Shown here in pieces: positions 48,933-58,163 of a stretch of DNA of 64,000 nucleotides. Origin of the DNA: Paraburkholderia youngii (GTDB lineage: Bacteria; Pseudomonadota; Gammaproteobacteria; Burkholderiales; Burkholderiaceae); the NCBI RefSeq assembly GCF_013366925.1, contig NZ_JAALDK010000002.1, forward strand, positions 434,001 to 498,000, in the 5' to 3' direction. A model generated the notes under the pieces. That model did not search any database. It saw only the letters and a list, made by a program, of their open reading frames with translations, and had not been told where the DNA came from. The translations under genes were made by a program, and so were the position numbers. The first letter of the stretch is position 1; every line of letters starts with the position of its first letter.

Positions 48933-49022
48933 TAAGCGGTGTTACGCCCGGTGGGCTTTAATGTCGACTATTGGGACGCAGCCCCTGTCCGATGGTACCG
49001 ACGCTTTTAGATGTCGCAACGG

Positions 49023-49327
49023 TTATTGAGTCGCTGCCTCTTCGACGCTGGTTCCTTGTCCCAACACCGTCAGCTTTTCATCGGCGGACTTCGCTTCCTC
49101 CAGCGTATCGAGCAGGAGCTTCTGAGCGGCAGATTCACCCAGCTGTTCAGCCAGCGCAGCGAGCGTTCCGTACGTCGCGATTTCATTCAACCTTTGAGCG
49201 GCTCCGATAAGGGCGAGGTCGAGGACAGGCCCCTTCTCAATTTCCCAATCTGCTCGCCGCCCTCCTCGACAAGTTCTTCCATCGCGGCGCATTTGATTCG
49301 CTTCAGTTTGATACCGCGGGATTCCAC
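49023..49327 (-). pseudogene. DUF892 (YciE/YciF ferritin-like) remnant
   Basis: A damaged copy of the family seen at 59344. It reads VESRGIKLKRIKCAAMEELVEEGGEQIG in one frame and then, after a shift near 49230, EIEKGPVLDLALIGAAQRLNEIATYGTLAALAEQLGESAAQKLLLDTLEEAKSADEKLTVL in another. The first half of the four-helix bundle is missing, so no iron-binding protein is made. Confidence 0.7.
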
Positions 49328-49821
49328 TCATCCAGATGTGCTCATGTTGTGATCCGCCTCCTTGCCGCGCATCGGCACGGCCCAATTCGCACGTTGCCCG
49401 CCGGCTGCGTCACCGATCTGAGTAGGGGAAGTCAAAGCATTCCGGAAGCCGGTCGGCAGGTAGCGCAATACATTGATGGAGACGAGCATGATCGGCAGGG
49501 ACAATGTCTCGAGAGAGACCGACGTGGGCGCAGAGATGCGAAGATCGACAGCTCCCACCTTACTTCGCTTGAGCTTGTACTTTTTGCGCAGCGCACGCGT
49601 TTTTACTATGCAAGTCCCTCCTTCCGAAGCAATGTATACACCCCAGGCCGAGTTGTGCGGATCAGCCGCCGATATTTTCAGTTGGCGCGGGCCCGGCTTT
49701 TGCGCCACATTCAGCTGCGATGCGGCGACCGTGCGCATGAGCCACACGGCCGTCTTCGCGACGATGTTCGCCCCAACGGAAAGCCATCGCGCAGTGTGCA
49801 GTGTGAGGTGCGGAGTAGAAA
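49328..49821. other. Intergenic region, no gene supported
   Basis: Two overlapping frames on opposite strands span this stretch but neither resembles a known family, and they show no ribosome site. I consider them chance frames. Confidence 0.4.
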
Positions 49822-50100
49822 ATGGAATCGGGAAAGACGCACACAACTTTGGACGCTCCCCTCTTTGAACCCTGAGCGGACAGCCTCACGCGTCTCAGCG
49901 ACGCGAGCGAGCAAATTAAGGGGGATGCAAACCAGCTGGCAGCAGAAGCACAGAAGCTTTACTCCGATTTCGCCGAACTGTTGCGGAAGGCGACGCTGGA
50001 ACGGCCGCTTGCCACGCTCGCCATTGCCGCTGGCGTCGGCTTTGTGTTGGGGCGCGCTGCGCGGAGCGAGCCGTCGTGTCAGAAAACTTCGCAGGCGTGA
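49822..50100 (+). pseudogene. DUF883/ElaB-like protein with in-frame TGA
   Basis: From ATG 49822 the frame reads MESGKTHTTLDAPLFEP, then TGA at 49873, then ADSLTRLSDASEQIKGDANQLAAEAQKLYSDFAELLRKATLERPLATLAIAAGVGFVLGRA to TGA 50098. The part after the stop is the classic ElaB/DUF883 layout: an amphipathic helix, an ERPLATLAIAAGVGFVLG anchor and a short basic tail. 93 codons is family length. Only the nonsense codon breaks it. Confidence 0.7.
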
Positions 50101-50156
50101 CTCGAGAAATTTGGACTAAAGCGTTGCCGCCCACACAACGTCGGCAGGAGGACCGA

Positions 50157-50531
50157 ATGTCGATCCATGCGAAGGTCACAACGTGGCGCAACATTGGCCG
50201 ATTCTGCGTCGAGCGCGTCACGGACTACAGCGAGCTGATCACGTTGGAAATCGAGGAAACCCGAAAGCGCCTGGTGCGCGAGCTGAGCGCCCTCGTGGCG
50301 TTGGCCGTCGCGGGACTCTTCACGCTGTCGTTCCTTTGCATCGCGATCATTGCCACCGCATGGCCGACGCCTTACTTTCTTGCGGTAGTCTGGGGCGTTG
50401 CTGCGGCGTGGCTGCTGATCTGCATCGTTTCCTTCCTCGTCTTGCGCCTGCAGAAACCGGCGCAATCGCTTTACGTCCTCCAGACCGAGATACATCGCGA
50501 TCTCGACGCTCTCAGCGAATCGCTCAAATGA
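50157..50531 (+). CDS. Holin-X-like (phage-holin superfamily) membrane protein
   Basis: A 124-residue protein with two membrane segments (ALVALAVAGLFTLSFLCIAIIA and YFLAVVWGVAAAWLLICIVSFLVL) between an amphipathic start (CVERVTDYSELITLEIEETRKRL) and a helical tail. This is the usual partner of DUF883 genes (Pfam holin superfamily). AGGAGG six bases ahead of ATG 50157 decides the start over a GTG 27 codons earlier. It overlaps the next gene by 4 bases. Confidence 0.75.
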   Translation: MSIHAKVTTWRNIGRFCVERVTDYSELITLEIEETRKRLVRELSALVALAVAGLFTLSFLCIAIIATAWPTPYFLAVVWGVAAAWLLICIVSFLVLRLQKPAQSLYVLQTEIHRDLDALSESLK

Positions 50532-50830
50532 ACCCGCGACATCATGCACATGAGCTTGCCCGGCCAATCGTTCTGGAACGCATGGAGGTGTCACGGACCG
50601 CATTGGTCGTGGCGAACCGGACTGTCGCGTTGCCGGCAGCGCCTACGGGCCGCGGTCATCCTCCAACGATGTGCTCGCTGCGCTCGCCGAGGCGCCGCGT
50701 GTGGCCCTGCTGCTCGCTCTGGTGGTCGGCGGCCATTGCGCTTAGGTCACGACGCAAGCTGACGATCGCTGGCCGGGCCGGTGCCACCGCCTGTATCGCC
50801 CGCAATGTGCGAAGGTCAGTCGGCTCCTGA
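50528..50830 (+). pseudogene. Third gene of the DUF883/holin unit, internally frameshifted
   Basis: MNPRHHAHELARPIVLERMEVSRTALVVANRTVALPA matches the usual start, and VRRSVGS ends it, but the middle is out of frame. The expected VLAALAEAPRVALLLALVVGG hydrophobic helix is readable in the shifted frame around 50670-50740. Two compensating indels are likely, so the 100-residue product would lack its membrane helix. Confidence 0.55.
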
Positions 50831-51036
50831 CGAATAGCGTGCCGTCGCTCTTAACCGCCGCTGGCCCGACATGCGTTATCACTCTCTTTCGAAGCCTTTA
50901 TCCGCTAGCCGGTAGACGTCATCTGACGCGGCACAATAAATGCGGCGAACGAGGCGGCCACGTCCCGCATGGCGGCCGTGCCCGGCGTAGCGGATAAGCG
51001 CTTATTTCAGCGTAGACAAGTTCAGGGAGGCGGCAT

Positions 51037-51972
51037 ATGGAACCAGTGAATAACCCGACGGAATACAGCTTTGCAGCAAACGATGCCGCCGCCCTAAAGC
51101 ATCGAAACGAAAGCGCAGTTTCATGGGGTGCGATATTCGCTGGCGGCGTCGGCGCAGCAGCATTCGCACTGATTCTGTTGACGCTGGGCACGGGCCTCGG
51201 TTTGACGTCCCTCTCGCCATGGTCGTCGGGCACCGCTAACGCGAAGGCGTTCGGGTTTGCTGCGGTGATCTGGGTCTGCGTCACGTCCGTTCTCACGTCC
51301 GGGATTGGCGGCTATCTCGCCGGACGGCTGCGCCGACGATGGCTCGACGTCCACGTCGACGAGATGCACTTTCGCGACACTGCGCATGGCTTCCTTAGCT
51401 GGGCCATAGCGACGCTCGTCATCGCGGCCATCCTGACTTCGGCTGTCTCGGGCATCGCACGAACCGGCGTACAAACTGCTGCGCCGGTAGCGTCCGGAAG
51501 CTCCGCGCTCGCGACCGAGACGATGCAGCGTGGGAACGCGGCCGCCGCAATAAATACGTGGCCGCTCGGCTACCTCATCGACTCCTTGTTCCGTATGCCT
51601 GCCGGAGCGCAGGCCACGCCAGCTGAGGGAGCCTCGTCACGCGGCGAGATACCGCGCGCGGAAACGGCGCGCATTTTTCTCAATAGCGCCGCGACAGGTG
51701 ATCCCTTGTCGCCGGATGACACCGCATACCTGAGCCGCCTGGTCGCGCAACAAACAGGAATGGCGCCGGAAGCGGCACAAGCGAGAGTCACGACGACCTA
51801 CGCAAGGCTATTGCAGAAAATCAGCGCATTCGATGCCGCTGCGAAACAAGCCGCCGACAGGGCTCGCAAGGCCGCTATCGGAGCTTCGTTGTGGCTCTTC
51901 GTATCGTTGCTGATGGGTGCATTCTCGGCCAGTCTCGCGGCAACCTATGGTGGCCGTGTGCGCCAGCTCTAA
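51037..51972 (+). CDS. Membrane protein, uncharacterised
   Basis: A 311-residue inner-membrane protein with about four membrane segments: AIFAGGVGAAAFALILLTLGTGLG, AKAFGFAAVIWVCVTSVLTSG, SWAIATLVIAAILTSAVSG and a C-terminal AAIGASLWLFVSLLMGAFSASLAATYGG. A long soluble loop of about 130 residues, from TGVQTAAPV to AADRARK, lies between them. GGAGG stands ahead of ATG 51037. It resembles membrane proteins often found near DUF883/holin stress genes. Role unknown. Confidence 0.75.
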   Translation: MEPVNNPTEYSFAANDAAALKHRNESAVSWGAIFAGGVGAAAFALILLTLGTGLGLTSLSPWSSGTANAKAFGFAAVIWVCVTSVLTSGIGGYLAGRLRRRWLDVHVDEMHFRDTAHGFLSWAIATLVIAAILTSAVSGIARTGVQTAAPVASGSSALATETMQRGNAAAAINTWPLGYLIDSLFRMPAGAQATPAEGASSRGEIPRAETARIFLNSAATGDPLSPDDTAYLSRLVAQQTGMAPEAAQARVTTTYARLLQKISAFDAAAKQAADRARKAAIGASLWLFVSLLMGAFSASLAATYGGRVRQL

Positions 51973-52006
51973 TGGGAGCTTTCGTCACTTCAACAAGGGG
52001 ATTTTC

Positions 52007-52081
52007 ATGCGCTCGATTCTTCTCTACCTGCTCGGCGTGCCGATTCCGATCATCATCCTGATCGCATTGTTCTGGCATTGA
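52007..52081 (+). CDS. Conserved-looking 24-residue membrane microprotein
   Basis: MRSILLYLLGVPIPIIILIALFWH: a single membrane helix of 24 residues with AAGGGG six bases ahead, 35 bases after the preceding membrane protein gene, on the same strand. Such short proteins with a VPIPIIILIAL core occur in many proteobacteria. It is likely co-transcribed with its neighbour; function unknown. Confidence 0.7.
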   Translation: MRSILLYLLGVPIPIIILIALFWH

Positions 52082-52246
52082 ATGCGTTGCGATCGTCCGT
52101 CGCGCTCGGGACGGACGATTTTCAGCGCCCCGGTGCTGGTACCCCCAGGTTGTTATGGCCTGGAGCGAAGTCGCAAGCGGGGCTTCCCGCGGCGCTGGAT
52201 AAAACATCAGGATTGGAAGCGCTCGGCTTGATACATGAGCCGCATC

Positions 52247-52480
52247 CTACAGCAACGCAAGCACCTTCAGCAGGCTGTCGATGTCGACCGGCTTGACGAA
52301 GTGGTAATCGAAACCGGCCGATTGCGCGCGCAGCCGGTCTTCCGTCTGGCCGTATCCGGTAATCGCGACGAGCAGTGGCTTCGTATTGCCTTTTCGGCGA
52401 ACCTGTCTCGCGAGTTCGTAACCGTCGATCTCCGACAAGCCGATATCGAGCAGCGCCACGTCCGGCTCGAAGCGAGGCAC
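52247..52480 (-). pseudogene. Response-regulator receiver fragment
   Basis: Reads RFEPDVALLDIGLSEIDGYELARQVRR, LLVAITGYGQTEDRLRAQSAGFDYHFVKPVDIDSLL, the second two thirds of a receiver domain (phospho-acceptor Asp, then Thr and Lys). The N-terminal DD motif and any kinase are missing, so it is the tail of a lost hybrid kinase. It resembles the receiver at 56199. Confidence 0.7.
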
Positions 52481-52716
52481 GCGGCCGGTTATGTGCGTCT
52501 CAGCGCAACGGCAGCGACCGAAGGATCGCGGCCGCCCCTCGGCACGCTTGCCGAGCGGTGGAAAGGAGAAGGGAAGTGCTGCGACTCGCTCGTTGCCGGT
52601 CGGACGGCGGGGGCCTCAGCGATGCAGTCGACGTGCGAGCGCCTGCTACAACAGCGGCGCGAACAGCTGCTTCGACTCATGGCTCGAAATCAGCGCCGTG
52701 GCGCGGCCGGTTCTAA

Positions 52717-52805
52717 CGCGTGCTGGCGGTCGCGAACGACGTCGGACTGTGGGCCGAACGGTACAACCCACAGCGCCGGAAACCCGCGGGCAACTTTCCC
52801 GCGGG
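52717..52805 (+). pseudogene. Possible GH15 glucoamylase-like fragment
   Basis: VLAVANDVGLWAERYNPQRRKPAGNFP resembles the NDVGLLxExYDP...GNFPQA block near the C-terminus of GH15-type enzymes. It is only about 29 codons long, out of frame with everything around, and presumably a scar. Low confidence. Confidence 0.35.
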
Positions 52806-52859
52806 CACCGACGCATCGTGGCGGCACAGCGCGCGCGCTCGCTCCCCTACGCCTCGTTT

Positions 52860-53327
52860 TCAGATGTCAGTGGGCGGCAATTCGTCAACCCCGCGGCGCG
52901 TCGGCGACCAGTAAGGGTCGCGGTTGTAGTACTCATGAAGCGTGTTGCCCCACGACGCATCCGCCATTGCCGGCCAGTGATCCTTGTCGAAGCCGGGATC
53001 ATCCTTGATTCGTTGGGCAGCAATGCTGACGCGAAAACACTCCGCGTCCGTATCAAGGGTGAGTGCGTTCCAGGGAATCGCATGCAGGTTGCTGCCCATC
53101 CCAAGAAATCCGCCTTCGGATAGAACCGCGTATGCAACCCTGCCGCTGCGCACGTCAAGCATGATGTGTGAAATCTTACCGACGTCCTCGCCGTCCGATG
53201 AAATCACCTGCGTGCCTTTGAGCGTCGCTGCGGCCATAACCTCCGGACCGGGGCCATCGCCCCTGCCGCCACCGACAATCTCGGCCCCTCCGCCGGACGC
53301 GGTGCCTTGCGGGTCTAGTGTGCTCAT
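52860..53327 (-). CDS. PRC-barrel domain protein
   Basis: A 155-residue protein. The PRC-barrel (MAAATLKGTQVISSDGEDVGKISHIMLDVRSGRVAYAVLSEGGFLGMG) spans residues 35-95 and is followed by a tail with DKDHWPAMADASWGNTLHEYY. The first 34 residues are glycine-rich. GGAGG four bases ahead of ATG 53327 supports the start. PRC-barrels often bind RNA, tRNA-related factors or photosystem subunits; here a stress role is plausible. Confidence 0.8.
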   Translation of the reverse strand: MSTLDPQGTASGGGAEIVGGGRGDGPGPEVMAAATLKGTQVISSDGEDVGKISHIMLDVRSGRVAYAVLSEGGFLGMGSNLHAIPWNALTLDTDAECFRVSIAAQRIKDDPGFDKDHWPAMADASWGNTLHEYYNRDPYWSPTRRGVDELPPTDI

Positions 53328-53502
53328 GATGTCCTCCATAGTTTATGCGGTGAGAGCGCCGCAACAGCTGTGCCCGCGCGCGAGGCGACCAGCGCCGGCG
53401 CGCCTGGAGGCGTCCTGACGAAGCTACGATGAAGGCGCCCCGGCAAAGCCGGCAGACATTGGCTATGCAGGGCATGAGCCGCAATCGCCGCTTGCCGGTC
53501 AC

Positions 53503-54759
53503 TCATGCACGATTGTCGAAACCGGACAATTTCGCCGCATTCGGTCCGCGCTGTTCGCCGGCCGCGCCAGGGCTGAAGACGTATGTCGCAAGGCCAACCG
53601 CGAGGACCACCATCGTGAAGAGAAAAAGTCGCGAAAAATTGTCGGGGGCTGACAGCCCCTGTCGGGTTCCACTCTGCGCGAGCCACCCGAAGCAATTGCT
53701 CGTCACGGCGACGCCGAGAAATACCGTGCTGTTCAGTATGCCGAGGCGCAATCCAAGACTGTGCGCGGCGGAAATGGACCGTGCCTGCGACATCACCAGC
53801 GGATGAATCGCGCCGACACTGAATAGCACACACACAAGAGAAGCGCTCAAAAGCGCGCTATACGACGGCATTGCAACGAGCAGCGCCGCGGCCAGCACGC
53901 CGAGCGACATCCCGGAGAGCGCCAGTGTCTTCAGCGGAAATCTTCGCACGAGCAGCGGGATGACGAGCGATACGAATAGCGCCGTCACGCTCGCAGCGGT
54001 CATCACCCGCCCTATCGCAATGGTACTCAGATGAAAAACGTCCGCGAAAAAGGGACCGCCCCAGGAAGTTCTGAACGTCCCGCCGGCCGACATTGCGAAG
54101 CAGACCGGCAACAGCGTGACGAATGCACCGTTGCGCGACGAGCCGCCATCGCCGATCTGCCCTTGCTCAAGACGTTCTCTTTTCGGCACCGGGCGCGGAA
54201 CCCCCAGAAGGGTAACAGCCGCCGCCGCTGTGATCACGGCCATTGCGGCCGCAGCGATACCCATCGCCGGCCTCCAGCCGAGTTTCGACGTGGCCCACGC
54301 CAACGGAAGCGCCGCGATCAGTGCGCCAAAAATGCCGATGGCGCTTGCAATCGTCACCGCTCTTACCTGCCGCTGCCCGCCGCCGGAGACCAGGACATGA
54401 TTGAGCAGTCCCATGAAGATCGGTGCGCATCCGAAGCCCAACGCGGCCTGCGACACGAGCGCGACCGTTGCGTCGTGCGTAGCGGGAAGCGCCACGGCGC
54501 CGGCCGTTCCCACAGCCATGCAGATCGTCGTTGGCCGGCCCACGCCAAAGCGGTCGAATGCAAGGCCGAGCGGTATCTGCATAAGGGCGAAGGCAAGAAA
54601 GAAGGCTCCCGCGAACCACCCAAACATCTTCTGCGTGAAGCCATAGTCCGCGATTAGCTGAGGCGCGATCACTGCGACGTAGCTGCGGAAAAACTGACTC
54701 AACAGGTAGGCAGATGTGAGAATCCACAAGGCGTAGTCGCGGGGGCGCTCATGAATCAT
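53503..54759 (-). CDS. MFS transporter
   Basis: A 418-residue major-facilitator protein with about twelve membrane segments. The DRFGVGRPTTICMA loop 2-3 motif and a polar middle loop (KRERLEQGQIGDGGSS) are visible. GGAG lies six bases ahead of ATG 54759; an ATG four codons upstream is less favoured. It stands alone between broken genes. Substrate unknown, possibly a drug or an organic acid. Confidence 0.82.
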   Translation of the reverse strand: MIHERPRDYALWILTSAYLLSQFFRSYVAVIAPQLIADYGFTQKMFGWFAGAFFLAFALMQIPLGLAFDRFGVGRPTTICMAVGTAGAVALPATHDATVALVSQAALGFGCAPIFMGLLNHVLVSGGGQRQVRAVTIASAIGIFGALIAALPLAWATSKLGWRPAMGIAAAAMAVITAAAAVTLLGVPRPVPKRERLEQGQIGDGGSSRNGAFVTLLPVCFAMSAGGTFRTSWGGPFFADVFHLSTIAIGRVMTAASVTALFVSLVIPLLVRRFPLKTLALSGMSLGVLAAALLVAMPSYSALLSASLVCVLFSVGAIHPLVMSQARSISAAHSLGLRLGILNSTVFLGVAVTSNCFGWLAQSGTRQGLSAPDNFSRLFLFTMVVLAVGLATYVFSPGAAGEQRGPNAAKLSGFDNRA

Positions 54760-55598
54760 TGCGATCTCCATCCGGATCGAAGAGGCGTCAGCATGGGGGT
54801 GCAGCATGCTCGATCGGAGCGAGTCCCAGCGGGATACCGGGAACACCGCACGAGCAGGAATCGACGAGCGTTGCGCTAGTTCCCGTATCTCGAAGCGACG
54901 TGCGGCAATGAGCAAGCTGACGGCAAGCCGCGTGCCGAATGCGGCACCTGGCTGCGATCGCTTCTCGGACGATCAAACAGAACGTACCGATGAACCGCTC
55001 AATTTCGCGTTCGACCCCAGTAGGTGCCATATGACGAGCATACGCAAGGGTGAAATGCAGGTGCTGGGCGCGTCAAGCAGTTATTGCTCCAGCGTGCCGC
55101 AGCAGGTACACAGAGCAGTCGGGCGCGAGTAGCTCGCGCGGGCGTGGAGTCGCCGGACGTCGAGACGAGGCGTACCGGCCTGGATGCGACCGGGCTGCTG
55201 TCCACGAGACAGCGTTCTCCCCCGGCAATGCTGCGCTGCCGCTTACCCACGCGGCAACGCATAAACCATCGCCCGGTCGCCGGGCTTCATTCTGACGGAA
55301 CCCTGAGGAACTCTGGTAGCAATCAACTCAAGCTCATGTCCACCGCCGCTCGGGAGGACGTATCGGTTTCTGCGTTTCGTGCACGGTCGTTGCTAAACAT
55401 GGCATGTCCCCGGCTTGACGGTAGTGAACGATCCGCCCGGCACGCAGGCAGGCAGGCCGCGGAGATCGTCGCAGAGGAAGGATGAGCCGGAAGCGGAAGG
55501 AAAGACAAAGGCAATTAAGGCTTACCACGCACCGGAAGCGGCAGCGGACGAGCGATGGCGCGGTCGGCCGACAAGCAATAAGCGTGGAAGGGTGAATC
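54760..55598. other. 839-base intergenic region
   Basis: No gene recognised. Frames on both strands are short, without homology. The right part (55500-55598) must include the promoter of the response regulator gene. Confidence 0.4.
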
Positions 55599-56066
55599 GT
55601 GGCAAATGTACTGCTGGTCGACGACGACCCGGAAAACTTGTGGTCCCTGCAGATCGCGCTGGAGAGCCACGGCCACCGCGTAAGCGTGGCGGACAATGCG
55701 CAGCGCGCAATGGATATCCTGCGTCGCCATACCATCGAGATCCTCATCACGGACTATGAGATGCCGGACATCGACGGAGCGCAACTAAGCTGCTGGGTAC
55801 GGGCGCATCCCGCACGTAATGAGATGCCAGTGCTCATGCTGTCGGCCGCGCCGGAGCCGCTGAGGGGCGCGCAATGCTGGAACCGTTTTCTTCGGAAGCC
55901 CGTCAGTCTGGGCGATCTCATAGAGGCTATCGACGCTCACGTCGCGATCCGATTGACCGCCGCGCGCGCTCACTATTCGTCTGGCGCCTCTGTGAGCTCG
56001 GCCCTGAGATACCTTTGTCCCGCCGCCTCGCGTTTGCCGGCCGTTCATTCCGGGTGCTGGCCGTGA
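55599..56066 (+). CDS. Orphan response-regulator receiver protein
   Basis: A 155-residue single-domain receiver: DDD at 8-10, phospho-acceptor Asp52 (LITDYEMPDIDG), Ser82 and Lys100 (RKPVSL). Residues after about 125 (AARAHYSSGASVSSALRYL...) do not look like a receiver and probably follow a frameshift, as family members usually end near 125. The start is GTG at 55599 with AAGGG ahead. It may receive phosphate from the kinase at 57021. Confidence 0.72.
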   Translation: MANVLLVDDDPENLWSLQIALESHGHRVSVADNAQRAMDILRRHTIEILITDYEMPDIDGAQLSCWVRAHPARNEMPVLMLSAAPEPLRGAQCWNRFLRKPVSLGDLIEAIDAHVAIRLTAARAHYSSGASVSSALRYLCPAASRLPAVHSGCWP

Positions 56067-56198
56067 TCTGCTGCATTAGAGCAACAAGGGGTTTTCGGAG
56101 CATCACCGCCGCTGGCCTGTCGACCGGATGCGAGGCTATTTCTGGCATACCATCCGAATCAGGCGTACGGAGAGCTCATCCGTACGCTGTGTGCAGGT

Positions 56199-56890
56199 TC
56201 AGCCACCGTCCGCGCTGCCCGGATCATGCCGGTGTCCCGGCATCCCGTTCAGGAGCATCGCCAACCGATCGTAGTCAACCGGCTTGACGAGATGATAGTC
56301 AAACCCGGCTTCGAAAGCTGCGCCTTTGTCGTGCTCCTGACTCCAGCCAGTGACGGCGATAAGAAGCATGCGCTTGCCCGTGACGCAGGCGGCGCGCGAC
56401 GTCGTACCCCGAGATGTCCGGCAGGCCGATATCGAGGAGCAGCACCTCTGCCTCAAATTCGTATGCCATCACTAGCGCGGCGGCGCCGGTTGTTGCGATT
56501 CTCGTCTGGTGCCCGTCGCTCTCAAGCAGCATCGAAAGGCTGACGGCCGCGTCCTCGCTGTCGTCTACTAGCAAGATGCGGCGCCGAAGATCAGGTTCAG
56601 ATATCGTCGGGAGCGCGAGGCTCTTACGAAGATCCTGGATCGGTGCAAGCGGAAGCCGGACGGTAAACTCGCTGCCCTGCCCCAACCCGGGGCTGGCCGC
56701 GGTTACGGTACCGCCATGTGCTTCCGCCAATGCCCGGACGAGCGACAGCCCGACGCCCAGGCCACCTTGCGAGCGGGCGCACGCGGCCGGCAACTGGGAG
56801 AACATGCCGAACACTGCTGCAACATTTTCCGGGGCGATGCCGCGAACCGCTCCGGTGCCTTGATGGCCGCGAGCATCCCGCTCTCCGACA
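56199..56890 (-). pseudogene. Hybrid histidine kinase remnant (HATPase + receiver), frameshifted
   Basis: On the minus strand GIAPENVAAVFGMFSQ, QGGLGVGLSLVRALAEAHGGTV and FTVRLPL give the end of an HATPase domain. The receiver RRRILLVDDSEDAAVSLSMLLESDGH...VLLLDIGLPDISGYDVARRLR follows. The frame then breaks near 56390 and continues as GKRMLLIAVTGWSQEHDKGAAFEAGFDYHLVKPVDYDRLA in another. The kinase's first half is missing. It is a pseudogene. Confidence 0.72.
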
Positions 56891-57020
56891 AATACTGGGC
56901 GATCGAAGAGTCTATTTCAGAGGGCAGGTGCCTGCCCGCGCAACGTCGGATGCATCGGCATCGGCTATGCGCGAGCAGGGATCAATGACCGCACCTCCCG
57001 GCAAAGTCCTGGCGCGCCCT

Positions 57021-58163
57021 CTACTCACGCTCGCCTCCTGCCTGGACACGGCGCGGCAGGCGTACGGAGAAAGCAGTCTCTTCCTCGTCTGACCGCGCCT
57101 CTATCGCGCCGCCGTGCGCCTTGGCGATTTCGCTCGCGATATACAAACCGAGCCCAAGGCTGCCTTGGCCGTCGTGGCTGCTTTCACGATCGGAGCCACG
57201 CTGAAGAGGATCGAAGATCCGCTCAAGTAACTGTCCTTCGATTGCGGGTCCGCTGTTCCTGACCTCGAAGCGCACTTCGGCCTCTTCGCCAGTCACCACA
57301 ACACGCACCGGCGCGTGGCGCGCGCCATATCTGATCGAATTCAGGACAAGATTGCCCAGCAGTTGCTGCAGACGCGGACCATCCCAGACACCGTGAGTGT
57401 CACCGTGCAATTCGAGCTCGATCTGCCGGTCTGGATGTATCGCGCGCAACTGGTCCAGCTCATCGTTAAATATGTCCGCCAGATCAACGTCGCCCGGTGT
57501 GACGTTGATACCGAGTCCCAGCCTCGTCCGATTGAAATCGCACAAGTCATCGAGCAGTCCCTGCATGCGAGCGCCACTACGAACCAGTCGTGCCGCAGCC
57601 TCTGACACGCGCTCTCCCGCATTGAGCGCGGACAGATATGAAGCTGTCATCTGAATCGTCTGAAGCGGGCTGCGCATGTCGTGCCCGAGCATCCCAAGCA
57701 ACAGATTGCGAGCCTGATCGACTTGCGTGCTGAAAAAAGCGAGTGATTCGGCGAGCGCCTGATCGATGGCCTCGTTGAAGCGGATGATGTCATCCAGATA
57801 TGGCGCATCAGGTTGGCAATCGTCCATCCACAAACGTAACACACTGGCGCGCAACGCACGGTACTCGGCAGCCAGCTGGTTGATGTTGAAGCCGCCTCGT
57901 GCCCGCAGAACGGCATGCGTTTGTGCCGCTGTCTCCGTCGCATCAATCAGCGTTGGAGCCCGCCCCAAAGATTTTTCGCGTTGCGCTTCCCTCGTCTGAG
58001 AAGTCCGCAAATCTGTGGCTATTGCTTCGAGAATCTGCTGCGCGTGGTCGCGCAACGCTAGCGACCCCATCTTGCCTGCGGCCGGCAGCAGCGTGGCCGC
58101 GAAGGCCTCCCATTGCGCCAGAATGGGCTCGATGTCCCGCGAGATAAAGTCGGCCAGTCGCAT
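57021..58163 (-). CDS. Sensor histidine kinase with RsbRD-like N-terminus
   Basis: A 380-residue soluble kinase. Residues 1-140 form a helical RsbRD-type sensing domain (SRDIEPILAQWEAFAATLLPAAGKM...LRDHAQQILEAIATDLRT). The HisKA has His161 (GMLGHDMRSPLQTI). The ATPase shows NLVLNSIRYGA, GxG (EVRNSGPAI) and LGLGLYIASEIAKAHGG. No membrane segment is seen, so it senses a cytoplasmic signal. ATG at 58163. The orphan receiver at 55599 is the nearest candidate partner. Confidence 0.83.
   Translation of the reverse strand: MRLADFISRDIEPILAQWEAFAATLLPAAGKMGSLALRDHAQQILEAIATDLRTSQTREAQREKSLGRAPTLIDATETAAQTHAVLRARGGFNINQLAAEYRALRASVLRLWMDDCQPDAPYLDDIIRFNEAIDQALAESLAFFSTQVDQARNLLLGMLGHDMRSPLQTIQMTASYLSALNAGERVSEAAARLVRSGARMQGLLDDLCDFNRTRLGLGINVTPGDVDLADIFNDELDQLRAIHPDRQIELELHGDTHGVWDGPRLQQLLGNLVLNSIRYGARHAPVRVVVTGEEAEVRFEVRNSGPAIEGQLLERIFDPLQRGSDRESSHDGQGSLGLGLYIASEIAKAHGGAIEARSDEEETAFSVRLPRRVQAGGERE

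Noticed and set aside
49328..49868. Overlapping long frames on both strands
   Set aside because: Neither shows a recognisable family or ribosome site; they oppose each other, so chance is likely.
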